Notes under the pieces: model-generated
What the model was told of the DNA's origin: nothing
What the model saw: only the letters and a program-made list of their open reading frames with translations
Databases searched by the model: none
Program-made: the position numbers and the translations under genes
Shown: positions 25,154 to 33,974 of the stretch, one piece after another
How the letters are laid out: each line of letters begins with the position of its first letter
Numbering within the stretch: the first letter of the stretch is position 1
Source of the DNA: Anaerolineales bacterium
Lineage (GTDB): Bacteria; Chloroflexota; Anaerolineae; 4572-78; J111
DNA length: 64,000 bases
Reading direction: 5' to 3'
Assembly: GCA_020634855.1 (NCBI GenBank)
Contig: JACKAU010000007.1
Location: forward strand, 62,001-126,000

Positions 25154-25603
25154 GTGTATAAACGTATATTAGTACCACTTGACGGCTCCAAACGCGCCGA
25201 GGTCATAATACCTTACGTTGAGGCTCTGGCTCGGAATTGTGGAGCCAAAATCATCTTCGTGCGAGTGGTTGAGCCAGAACCGATCCTGGTAGCCACTGAA
25301 CCGGTTTATCCTCAATTTGACGCGGATAGTTACCGCTATAAGATGAATGAGGCGGAGGCCTATTTGACCGGTTGGTGTGGTGAACTCCGTGAAAAGGGCA
25401 TCGAGGTCAAACAATCCGTTTGCCACGGACCTATTGTGGAGAGTCTTATCGATGTCGTAGAGCGAGAGAATATTGATTTGATTGCTCTGGCCAGTCACGG
25501 CCGCACCGGGTTGCCTCGTGTCATTTTCGGTAGTGTAACAGCAGCTCTACTTCATCAGATCGATCGGCCTCTACTCGTCATCCGCTCACTGGAGAACGAA
25601 TAA
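25154..25603 (+). CDS. Universal stress protein (UspA family)
   Basis: A 149-residue USP. The start is GTG 25154, with AAGGAGG (25141-25147) overlapping the previous stop region and 6 nt away. The N-terminal strand RILVPLDGSKRAEVIIPY and the C-terminal nucleotide loop (ASHGRTG, then VIFGSVTAALLHQIDRPLLVIR) are family marks. The first Gly of the G-2X-G-9X-GS motif is Ala, a frequent variant in ATP-binding members. It is translationally linked to the CBS protein. A 13-bp inverted repeat lies about 40 nt after the stop. Confidence 0.93.
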   Translation: MYKRILVPLDGSKRAEVIIPYVEALARNCGAKIIFVRVVEPEPILVATEPVYPQFDADSYRYKMNEAEAYLTGWCGELREKGIEVKQSVCHGPIVESLIDVVERENIDLIALASHGRTGLPRVIFGSVTAALLHQIDRPLLVIRSLENE

Positions 25604-25641
25604 TCGGTTAGCGGCAAATTCAAGAATTATATTAACCAAAA

Positions 25642-25674
25642 CATAGTGCGTAGCACAATCAGCTACGCACTATG
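25642..25674. terminator. Perfect inverted repeat between convergent genes
   Basis: Arms 25642-25654 and 25662-25674 form 13 perfect pairs around a 7-nt loop. On the minus strand it is followed by TTTTGG, so it could end the surface-protein transcript; on the plus strand the following sequence is AT-rich but without a T-tract. Confidence 0.55.
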
Positions 25675-25775
25675 CGCATTGATTAATTATTTCCCTGGAT
25701 GGAGATACCTACTTCCCCGTTCTGACCCGAAGTTGGCCGTGAAATAAATGCTTGATCCGCATCAGCCGTTACGAC

Positions 25776-26945
25776 TTAGCCCCAATTGCCTCTCAAGGCC
25801 CAAAAACCCCCGGCAGTCAGTGCCAACAACACCAGCACCGAAAGCGTCAGGGCAGCAGTACCAACCGATTGAACCCGCCTGCCGGTGACCGGCAGGAGTT
25901 CTTCGATCTTGGATTCGCTGCTCATTGACTCAGATTGAGTCTCTGTTTGGTCCATTGAAGGCTCTGAGGAGGCAGTCGGCGACGTGCCTGATGCGGTCAG
26001 TGTCACGGTCGAGGCCTCGGCCGTGGCCGTAGGTGCGGCCGATCCTAAGATGACCGTATTGGCCTCGCTCACTTGCGCCGGTTTCGAGGCGATCCGTGAC
26101 AGAGACGCCTCCGGCAGATTGGGCAGGCTGCCGGCATCGACGATGATCACCTGGGGTGTTATTTGCTGGTCGTAGGTAAAAACAACCCGAATCTCAGGGG
26201 CAGTTGGGCCGGCCTTCACCTCCGGGTTAGCCTCCGTCAACACGTTAATCGACACTGTATCCCCGCCGTCGATCTCGCTGACATCAACTTGAAAGTTATG
26301 GGGACTGTAATCGACCACTTGGCCAGCGCTGGCCTGCACCGGCGGTTTAACGTTGATGGTCGCGGGCGAGATGATGGTGATCTGCCCGCCGGTTGCTGCC
26401 TTTGAGGTTTGATTCTCTATCTCAACCAACAGATCGGTTCCATCCAGACCGGCGGTCAACCGCACCGGAATCGAAGCGCCATCGTCCCACGAGTAGCCTA
26501 AAGTGACTTCGGTGGCAGCGCCCCGAACCAATCGCACCGGCCAATCGGGAGCTGCGGCTTGAACCCCCGGCGGTAAGCGCAAGTTGAGCACGCCGCCGTT
26601 GGTATCCAAACCGTTAATCTGGAAGAAACCGTTGCTGTCGGTAACGGCTTCAGTTTGCCAGCCTTCCGTTTCAAAAATAACGGCCACGCCGCCTTCGTAA
26701 ACTCGGTTGGTGTAGTCATAGACGAAACCGGAGACGCCGGCCACAGGTCGAGCCGGGGCTGCTCCGCCGCCGTTGTCATCATCGTCGTTGTCACCACGCC
26801 CCAGATCGGTTGGGGTTGGTTCGGGGCCGCCCTGAGCCTGGGTTGTGCCCACCGGCAGCGAACCGAGGGCCAACAGCAGAACGATTATAAATACCAGCGG
26901 TAACGTTGGCTTTAACTGTTGCAATATAGTTGCCGTTTTGCGCAT
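25776..26945 (-). CDS. Secreted LPVTG-anchored surface protein with carboxypeptidase-regulatory-like domain
   Basis: A 389-residue exported protein. Residues 1-37 are a signal peptide (basic start, hydrophobic core, probable cleavage after TTQA). An Asp/Gly-rich segment follows, then residues about 68-150 form a carboxypeptidase-regulatory-like beta domain (GVSGFVYDYTNRVYEGGVAV ... TDSNGFFQINGL). The central region is beta-rich. A Ser/Thr/Glu-rich stalk (about 300-350) leads to LPVTG (351-355), two Arg, a hydrophobic helix (about 361-383) and a short Arg-containing tail: the layout of a sortase substrate, although the RR lies before the helix and the tail has only one basic residue. AGGAG lies 9 nt before ATG. 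It lies 175 nt after the giant Calx-beta gene on the same strand. No sortase gene is in this window. Confidence 0.85.
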   Translation of the reverse strand: MRKTATILQQLKPTLPLVFIIVLLLALGSLPVGTTQAQGGPEPTPTDLGRGDNDDDDNGGGAAPARPVAGVSGFVYDYTNRVYEGGVAVIFETEGWQTEAVTDSNGFFQINGLDTNGGVLNLRLPPGVQAAAPDWPVRLVRGAATEVTLGYSWDDGASIPVRLTAGLDGTDLLVEIENQTSKAATGGQITIISPATINVKPPVQASAGQVVDYSPHNFQVDVSEIDGGDTVSINVLTEANPEVKAGPTAPEIRVVFTYDQQITPQVIIVDAGSLPNLPEASLSRIASKPAQVSEANTVILGSAAPTATAEASTVTLTASGTSPTASSEPSMDQTETQSESMSSESKIEELLPVTGRRVQSVGTAALTLSVLVLLALTAGGFWALRGNWG

Positions 26946-27077
26946 GGTTTTTAACTCCTATGCCTATTCAACTGAACGAGCATTTTCATTATGTTTAATT
27001 TTATCGCCTTTCGGCCGTTATGTCCAGTGCGATCACGGTCGGAACCGCCTACCGGCATCCGTCCTAGACGGCCAGTC

Positions 27078-27108
27078 CCTGGCTCCCACGCAGAGCGTGG
27101 GAGCCAGG
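27078..27108. repeat. Perfect 14-bp hairpin (GGCTCCCACGC type) after the Calx-beta gene
   Basis: Arms 27078-27091 and 27095-27108 are fully complementary with a 3-nt AGA loop; there is no T-tract on either side. It starts 13 nt after the stop codon of the minus-strand giant gene. Shape and GC-rich palindrome resemble a REP-like dispersed element or a transcript-end stabiliser. Confidence 0.75.
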
Positions 27109-27120
27109 CCAAGTACTAGG

Positions 27121-30100
27121 CTAAGGCGTCTGGGTGGGGGTGGGCTGCGGCCCCGGCGGATAGGTTGGGATGGCTTGCGGTGAGACGCCGGAAGCAGCCG
27201 TTACCGTCACGGCAAGATCGCGGGTATTGTTGTTGTCATCCATTTCCACCACCACATTGAACGGATCGGCCCAGGCTCGCAGGTTGAGCGAGCCGGAGTT
27301 CGGGAAGGTGAAGTTGTCAACCGACAGGACCCTACCGCCGCCGGACGGGAACCATTCACCCTGGACCCCCCACAGAATGATGGGTGTTGTCAGGTCGTTG
27401 GTGTCATAGACAGCCACATGGAAGTTGTTCGGATCGGCTACCGAGACGGGTCCCTGATTACCAGCGGTCACCGAGACCTGGTAAGTTCCGTCGCCGTTAG
27501 GCGTGACACTGAAGTCAGAGATGATCAGATCAGGCACGGGAGTCGGTTCCGACGGGCTAAAGCTTTTGAGGAAGAGCGGGAAGTAAAGAACATTGGATTG
27601 CGCTTGGGATTGCGATTTTAAGGTAAACGTAAACGTTGCCGACGTACTGACATTCCCAGCCTGATCGTAGGCTTGAACCGCCCAGGTATAGGTCTCAAAG
27701 GGCAGATCGATGGACGGGGTAAAGGTGGTATCGGTTAAATCGACGGTGAAGGGTATACCAGTGCTGTCGGTCATAACCAGCGTATAATCTACCGGCCCGG
27801 ATAGGGCGTCGGTCGAAGCCGTCCACTCGAACGTCGGTCGGGTTGTGGTGGTAATCGTGGCGCCGTCCGGCGGGGCAATCAGGGTTGGTGTGGTTGGCGA
27901 TGTAAAATCAACTGTCAAGCGCCAGGTGTCGGCGTAACCTAACGTTCGACTGTAGGCATCGATAGCTCGAACAGTCCAGTCATAAACACCTTCCGGTAAC
28001 GTGACCGTTTCCGTAGTACGGCCGGTCACATCAATGGTTCCAAAGCCGGAGATATTTAAGGTGTAGGCCAAGGCATCGGTGGATGGCGACCAGACAAAGT
28101 TGACAATCGGATCGTTGGTATAGGTTTGATCCGGCGGGCTGATTAGCGACGGAATTGGCGGCGGGTTCAGGTCCACCGTGAAGGTATGGGTGCCGGTAAT
28201 GGCCGTGTTGCCGGCGCCGTCCGTAGCCGAGACTGTCCAATTGTAGACGCCGTCGGCCAGAGCCAGCGAAATGGTGGTGAGCGCCAAGGTCTGCGTCGGT
28301 GTGCCGTTGAGACTTAGGGTATAGGTTACCGGGCCAGACAGGGCATCAACCGAGGCCGTCCACTCAAAGGTGATCACGTTCGTTTGAGTGAAGACCGTCC
28401 CATCCGGCGGCAGGATCAGCGTAGGCGGTGTCGGCGGCGTCGTATCGAGCGTCAATGTCCAGGTATCGGTGAAACCGGAGGCATTGGTTGCGGCATCGAT
28501 TGACTCAACCGTCCAGGTATAGACGCCGTCGCCGTCGAGCAGCGTCAATGCCGTCGAGGTATCGGTGAATGGCCCTAAGATGGTACTGGTCACCGGCGTG
28601 GTGAGGGCCAGCCGGTAACTGGCCGCATCGGGTACGTTGCTCCAAACAAAGGTCACGTCGGGATCATTGGTTAGTGTGCCGTTCGGCGGTGCGATTAAGG
28701 AAGGTACGGCCGGGGCGGTATTATCGATGGTAAAGACCCAGGTATCGGTGATACCGCTAGAGATGTCTAAGGGGTTAATAGCGGCCACCGTCCAGGAGTA
28801 GACGCCTTCCGACAAGACGGTCGAACTGACCACCGGACTGGCGCCCGGGCCGGGGATGTCGAAGACGCCGGTTGGCGTTAAGTAGAGGGTGTAAGTTAGG
28901 GCGTTACTGATCTGCGACCAAACCAGATCGATGTTGTTGTTGTTGGTTATGGCGCCGTTGGGCGGCGCAATCAGGAACGGTTTATCGATTGAGTCGTCAT
29001 CGTCCAAGATGGTTAGCACGCTGGTGGTGATTACCGACCCTTCCGACTCGTCGGACAGGCTGAGCAACGATAGCTGCAGATCTTCATCCCCTTCAATTTG
29101 ATTATCATTAGTGATCGTCACAGTAAAGTTCAGTTCGGTGATACCGGCGGAGAAGGTCAGGATACCGCTGGTGGTGATGTAATCTTGCGTTGACAGTGCG
29201 GTAATATCGCTAGTTGAGTAGGCTACAGTGCGGGTAACCCCAGCTACTGCGCTCAGGGTAACTGTGATGACCGCCGATCCGGCGTCCTCATCGACCGTAT
29301 AGTTTGGAGAACTGAAGGCGAACTCCGGCGTTTCGTCATCATCTTGGATAATTAGGGTAGCCTGGCTAATACCGAGGGTAGCGCTTATTTCATTCGAGAG
29401 ATCCAGGATCAACTGCTCGTCATCCTCAAAGAGATCATCATCGGTGATCGGCACGGTGAAGGTCAACAGCGTGGTTCCGGCGCTGAAACTCAAGGTGTTG
29501 CTGACCGCCGTATAGTCGCTGCCGGCGAGAGCGGTGTCGTCGGAGGATTGGTAATCCACGCTGATATCGGTTCCGGCGGACAGACTCAAGGTAACGGTGA
29601 TGGTCACGTTACCTTCGGACTCTTGCACCGTGTAGAATTCACGGTCAAATTCAACCACGGGCGGCTCTTCATTATCGATGATCGTTAACGTGGCCTCGCC
29701 ATCATTGCCAATCGCGGCATTGACCGCTTTGGACAGACTTAGTAAGACCGTTTCGTTGCCCTCGTAGAGCGAGTCATCCGTGATGGGAATGGTGAAGGTG
29801 GTCAAAATGTCGCCCGGATCGAAGGTCAGCGTACCGGTCACGGTGGCGTAGTCGCTAGCACTGCTGGCCGTGCCGTCGCTAGTGGCGTAGTCTACTGTGG
29901 TTGAGAAGCCGGAGGCGCTGCTCAGCGTCACCGTGATGATGGCCTCGCCGGCATCTTCATCGACGCTGAAATCGGCCACTTCAAAGGTCACCGTCGGCGG
30001 GCTATCGCTAGGCATGATGTTGACCGTGCCCGTTGGGCTGCTGATATAGGCCGTAACCGCATTGGTCAGGTTGAGTTGGAACGACTCCAGCGGCTCGTAA

Positions 30101-33100
30101 AGCGTGTCATCTGAGATGGCGATGGTGAACGTTAACGCCGTCGTTCCCGGAGAGAAGGTTAATGTATCGCTAACGGCGGTGTAATCAGCGGGGCTGGTCG
30201 CGGTCCCGTCGCTGGTGAAATAATCGACTGTAGCGGTAACGGCTTGAGCTGGAGTTAGCGTCACCGAGATGACTGTTGTGCCGACATTCTCAAAGATCTC
30301 ATAGGACGCGGGATCGAACTGGAGGCTCGACACATCGTCGTCGATAATCGTCAGTATAGCGGGGTTATTGGTTGCGCCCAGTCTGGCATTGCCGGCGTTA
30401 CTCAGGGTCAGCGAGACCGTCTCGCTGCCTTCAAGATCCGCATCATTGTTGATGGTCACGGTATAGGTTTGGACCGTGATGCCCGGGGTAAAAGTCAGCG
30501 TGCCGCTGGCCGAGTTATAGTCATTATCCGCCAACGTTGCCGTGCCGTCACTGGTGCTAAAATCAACCGTTGATTGGAGATCCGAGGAGAAGCTCAACGT
30601 AACCGTAATAGTGGCCGTAACGGCACTCTCATCGACACTGTAGTTAGACGCAGTATAATCGACCACCGGCGTATCGTCGTCGATAATGGTCAGAATAGCC
30701 GTGTCAGTCGCCGCCAAGGTAGCAGTAAGCGGATTAAATAGAGTCAGCGTCAGGCTTTCATTCCCTTCGATGTCGATATCATTGAAAATAGATATGGTGA
30801 ACGTGTTTGAAATTTCACCGGGGCCGAAGATGAGCGTATCATTCTCCGCAGTGAAATCGGCGGGGCTGGAGGCCGAGTCGTCGGTGGTCGAGTATTCGAC
30901 CGAAGTTGTAACCACTGCCACCGAACTAAGCGTAACTGTGATACTGGCCAGACCGGCGCTCTCATCAACACTGTAATCTGCGGCGGAAAAGCCAACTTCC
31001 GGTAGAATTTCGTCATCGATAATATTAAGCGTGGCCGTATCGGTGGCAGCCAAGGTGGCACTGACCGGGTCGGAGAGGCTAAGTGTGAGCGCCTCGTCGC
31101 CCTCGGGGATGGCATCATCGTTAATGGTCACCGGGAAAGTGGCCACGGTGAATCCGGGGGTAAAGATCAATGTCCTCGTCACCGCATCATAATCGGACGG
31201 GCTTATGGCCGTGCCGTTGGTGGACGAAACGTCTACCGTCGCTGTTATGGCCGAAGCCACACTGAGGGTCACGGAAATAGTGGCCTGGCCGGAGACGACA
31301 TCCTCATCGACGCTGTAAGTGATGGGATCGAAGCTAATGACCGGCACCGACTCGTTATCAATGATGGTCAAGGTCGCTGGGCTGGTGCTACCAATGTTGA
31401 CCAGATCCGGGTTGAGTAGCGTCAGCACAACGGTCTCGTCGGATTCAAAAAGGAGATCATCGGTAATGGCGACCGTGAAAGTTTGTTCGGTGATACCCGA
31501 GGTAAAGGTCAGCGCACCACCGGCGGCGCCAAAGTCACTGCCGGGTGTGGCAGTGCCGCCGCCGACCAGATAATCCAGGCCGACCTCCTGCGTAGGGACC
31601 TCGCTCAAAGTGACCGTGATAGTGGCCGTGCCGACGCCTTCGTCAACGCTGTAAGTGGGTCGGCTAAAGTCAGCCGTAGGCGCTTCATCGTCTAAGATGG
31701 ACAAGGCAGCCGGATTGTGGGTTGCGCCTATTAGCGTGCCACTGACCGGGTTAGTGAGTAAAAGCGTCAACGATTCAACGCCCTCCAAGCTGTCATCATC
31801 TGAAATCGGGACGGTGATGGTTAACAACGTGGTGTCGGGCGGGAATATCAGCGTATCGGAGATGGCGGTGTAGTCGCTTCCGAAAGTAGCCGTGTTGTCA
31901 ATCGACTCATAATGGATTGAAACTGGCTCAGTAAATGCACCAGAGAGTGTTACCGTAATGATAGCTTGGTGGGAGGCGACATTCTCATCGACGACATAGT
32001 TGATGGCAGAGAAGTCAACCGTTGGCAGGAATTCATCATCGATAATCGTCAATTGGGCCGGATTGGCGGCCCCTAACGTGGCGCTGATCGGATCGGAGAG
32101 CATCATAGTTACCGTCTCGTCCCCTTCAATTTCGGCATCATCGGTGATAGGGACCATGAAAGTGGTCTCGGTCTCACCCGGATTGAAGATGAGTGGACCA
32201 CTGGCGTCTACATAATCGACACCGGCAGTGGCAGTGTTGTCGGATAGGGTGACTGTGGCCTCGGTTGTTGCGCCGGATACATTGCTAAGCGTTACAGTAA
32301 TGGTCGCTGAACCGGCCGACTCATCTACGGTAAACGAGGCGTCGGCAAACTCAACCGACGGCTGCTGATCCGGATCGTTATCGACGATGATGACATCGGT
32401 CGGATTATCAGTAGCGCCTGCCAGAGAAGCACTAATTGGGTTTGAGAGCGTTATCTGAAAGATTTCGGCGTCTTCATAAAGGCTATCATCTATAATCGGA
32501 ACCGTAATTGTCGTCCGAGTAACCAGGGATGGGAAACTTAGCGTATCGCTGGTGAATGTATAATCTTGACCGGCAAATGCCGTTTGATTACTGGTGTCAT
32601 ACTGGACCGAAACGACCGGTTGAGCTGGAATACTCAACGTCACGGTCACTGTTGCCAGGCCAACATCCTCGTTGACGGTATAGCTTTCGGCCGAAAAGGT
32701 TAGTCCGGGTTCGCCGCTATTTTCAATAATCGTCAAGAGCGCCGGATTATTGGTTGTGCCCAAAGTAGCTCCCTGGGCGTTGGAGAGAGACAAATCTACG
32801 GTTTCATTGCCTTCGTAGATGGTGTCGTCAGTTATGGAAATTTGGAAGGTAACAGTAGAAACCCCAGGGGCGAAGACCAGCGTATCGGCTACAGCTGTGT
32901 AATCACTGCCGGCCGTGGCCGTATTATCGGCGGTAGCGTAATCAACTGACACCTCCTCAGTCGAAGTGGCACTCAATGTCGCAATGATGGTAGCGGTGGT
33001 ACCGCCTTCGCTGACTGAGTAGGTAGCACTACTAAAGTCGACGATAGGATCGGATAGTTGCAACAGCGCAGAGTTGAGCAGACTTGCCTGTTTAGCAGGC

Positions 33101-33390
33101 GGCTGATATGGGACACAAGTATTGAAACTACCAGAGCATTGATTTTCGGGACCAACACCAACGGACTTCGATAACTCGTCGGGTAGCGACGGGCTAGCCG
33201 CATGTGTTGTTTGGGGTAGACCAAACAGCCACAAAAGTGCAACTAATAACATACAGCATGCCAATAAGAAAATCGATCCCAGACGGAGTATTAACCTGGT
33301 TGATTTACTGCGACAGTGCAGCATCGAATGCATAATTTCAACGGCGTTAGCCACCAAAGCCATCTCCGCAAGCGAACTATTTTTATTCAT
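27121..33390 (-). CDS. Giant secreted Calx-beta repeat surface protein with Ig-like repeats and CARDB domain
   Basis: About 2089 residues from ATG 33390, which has GAGGA 7 nt upstream (the frame extends to a TTG at 33435). A membrane-spanning or signal segment is near residues 32-60 (RLGSIFLLACCMLLVALLWLFG). Twelve Calx-beta repeats follow, each opening like VDFSAxxYSVDExxG and closing with ATLTIIDDD; acidic loops predict calcium binding. Five Ig-like repeats come next, each starting near P-S/T-LIAPPxG and containing a DALxYTLxL strand. A C-terminal CARDB-like domain (DLIISDFSVTPNGDGTYQVSV) and a Pro/Thr tail finish it. The short motif LYFPLFLKS before the CARDB domain resembles hydrophobic P-L-x-L-K/R motifs common in Chloroflexota exoproteins. 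The likely role is adhesion or matrix formation. No enzyme domain is seen. Confidence 0.9.
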   Translation of the reverse strand: MNKNSSLAEMALVANAVEIMHSMLHCRSKSTRLILRLGSIFLLACCMLLVALLWLFGLPQTTHAASPSLPDELSKSVGVGPENQCSGSFNTCVPYQPPAKQASLLNSALLQLSDPIVDFSSATYSVSEGGTTATIIATLSATSTEEVSVDYATADNTATAGSDYTAVADTLVFAPGVSTVTFQISITDDTIYEGNETVDLSLSNAQGATLGTTNNPALLTIIENSGEPGLTFSAESYTVNEDVGLATVTVTLSIPAQPVVSVQYDTSNQTAFAGQDYTFTSDTLSFPSLVTRTTITVPIIDDSLYEDAEIFQITLSNPISASLAGATDNPTDVIIVDNDPDQQPSVEFADASFTVDESAGSATITVTLSNVSGATTEATVTLSDNTATAGVDYVDASGPLIFNPGETETTFMVPITDDAEIEGDETVTMMLSDPISATLGAANPAQLTIIDDEFLPTVDFSAINYVVDENVASHQAIITVTLSGAFTEPVSIHYESIDNTATFGSDYTAISDTLIFPPDTTLLTITVPISDDDSLEGVESLTLLLTNPVSGTLIGATHNPAALSILDDEAPTADFSRPTYSVDEGVGTATITVTLSEVPTQEVGLDYLVGGGTATPGSDFGAAGGALTFTSGITEQTFTVAITDDLLFESDETVVLTLLNPDLVNIGSTSPATLTIIDNESVPVISFDPITYSVDEDVVSGQATISVTLSVASAITATVDVSSTNGTAISPSDYDAVTRTLIFTPGFTVATFPVTINDDAIPEGDEALTLSLSDPVSATLAATDTATLNIIDDEILPEVGFSAADYSVDESAGLASITVTLSSVAVVTTSVEYSTTDDSASSPADFTAENDTLIFGPGEISNTFTISIFNDIDIEGNESLTLTLFNPLTATLAATDTAILTIIDDDTPVVDYTASNYSVDESAVTATITVTLSFSSDLQSTVDFSTSDGTATLADNDYNSASGTLTFTPGITVQTYTVTINNDADLEGSETVSLTLSNAGNARLGATNNPAILTIIDDDVSSLQFDPASYEIFENVGTTVISVTLTPAQAVTATVDYFTSDGTATSPADYTAVSDTLTFSPGTTALTFTIAISDDTLYEPLESFQLNLTNAVTAYISSPTGTVNIMPSDSPPTVTFEVADFSVDEDAGEAIITVTLSSASGFSTTVDYATSDGTASSASDYATVTGTLTFDPGDILTTFTIPITDDSLYEGNETVLLSLSKAVNAAIGNDGEATLTIIDNEEPPVVEFDREFYTVQESEGNVTITVTLSLSAGTDISVDYQSSDDTALAGSDYTAVSNTLSFSAGTTLLTFTVPITDDDLFEDDEQLILDLSNEISATLGISQATLIIQDDDETPEFAFSSPNYTVDEDAGSAVITVTLSAVAGVTRTVAYSTSDITALSTQDYITTSGILTFSAGITELNFTVTITNDNQIEGDEDLQLSLLSLSDESEGSVITTSVLTILDDDDSIDKPFLIAPPNGAITNNNNIDLVWSQISNALTYTLYLTPTGVFDIPGPGASPVVSSTVLSEGVYSWTVAAINPLDISSGITDTWVFTIDNTAPAVPSLIAPPNGTLTNDPDVTFVWSNVPDAASYRLALTTPVTSTILGPFTDTSTALTLLDGDGVYTWTVESIDAATNASGFTDTWTLTLDTTPPTPPTLILPPDGTVFTQTNVITFEWTASVDALSGPVTYTLSLNGTPTQTLALTTISLALADGVYNWTVSATDGAGNTAITGTHTFTVDLNPPPIPSLISPPDQTYTNDPIVNFVWSPSTDALAYTLNISGFGTIDVTGRTTETVTLPEGVYDWTVRAIDAYSRTLGYADTWRLTVDFTSPTTPTLIAPPDGATITTTTRPTFEWTASTDALSGPVDYTLVMTDSTGIPFTVDLTDTTFTPSIDLPFETYTWAVQAYDQAGNVSTSATFTFTLKSQSQAQSNVLYFPLFLKSFSPSEPTPVPDLIISDFSVTPNGDGTYQVSVTAGNQGPVSVADPNNFHVAVYDTNDLTTPIILWGVQGEWFPSGGGRVLSVDNFTFPNSGSLNLRAWADPFNVVVEMDDNNNTRDLAVTVTAASGVSPQAIPTYPPGPQPTPTQTP

Positions 33391-33615
33391 AAGGGTATCC
33401 TCAGCAATCTTCTTCTGAACTTTGTAAATGGTCAAACGCTATTTCAAACGAAATAGACTCCGAGTCAGAAATCGATGTGATTCCCGGAATTAAATGTTTA
33501 GCTAAAGGAATTGGGAAAGGTTTGTGGTGCTGGTCGTGCTAACCAAATTTTTAATGGATTGGCACGCGCAAAATCAGGGGTAAGTCAAGCAAGTTAGATC
33601 ATATTATAACATTAT

Positions 33616-33644
33616 GTAATATCGTACAAAGTTGAGCCTGTCAA
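33616..33644 (-). promoter_or_regulatory. Probable promoter of the Calx-beta gene
   Basis: On the minus strand TTGACA (33644-33639, 6/6), a 17-bp spacer and TATTAC (33621-33616, 4/6). The leader would be about 220 nt. The rest of the 33391-33974 gap is very AT-rich, with TTGACA words at 33717 and 33796 on the plus strand that lack properly spaced -10 boxes. Confidence 0.55.
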
Positions 33645-33974
33645 ATTTTGTAATCTTTTAACTCTTACTGAGATAAAATTAGTTACTAATTAAATAAAAA
33701 GTCCAACGATACAAAGTTGACATCGCCAAGTAGCATACAGTAAAAGACACTTTATGAAAAATGGCGCAAGTCAAAATATTATTACCCGAAAGTACTTGAC
33801 AAATTGCCCAAAGGTCACAAATAATATAATACATAAGTACTAGCCGAGCCTATAGCCTATGAGTACCTATTAGCTTGACACCGGCATGGAGCTTATGTTA
33901 CGATACCACCGGTAGTTCCGGAATCGAATCGGTAAAAATGACCGGTACCCATTCCGCTATACCCCAAAAATAAT

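Noticed and set aside
27078..27108. Integron attC or transposon end
   Set aside because: No integrase, cassette pattern, flanking duplication or transposase is present; it is a lone hairpin.
33796..33830. Promoter TTGACA ... TATAAT before the HisKA_3 kinase
   Set aside because: The spacer is 23 bp, too long for a sigma-70 promoter, and no closer -10 match is convincing.
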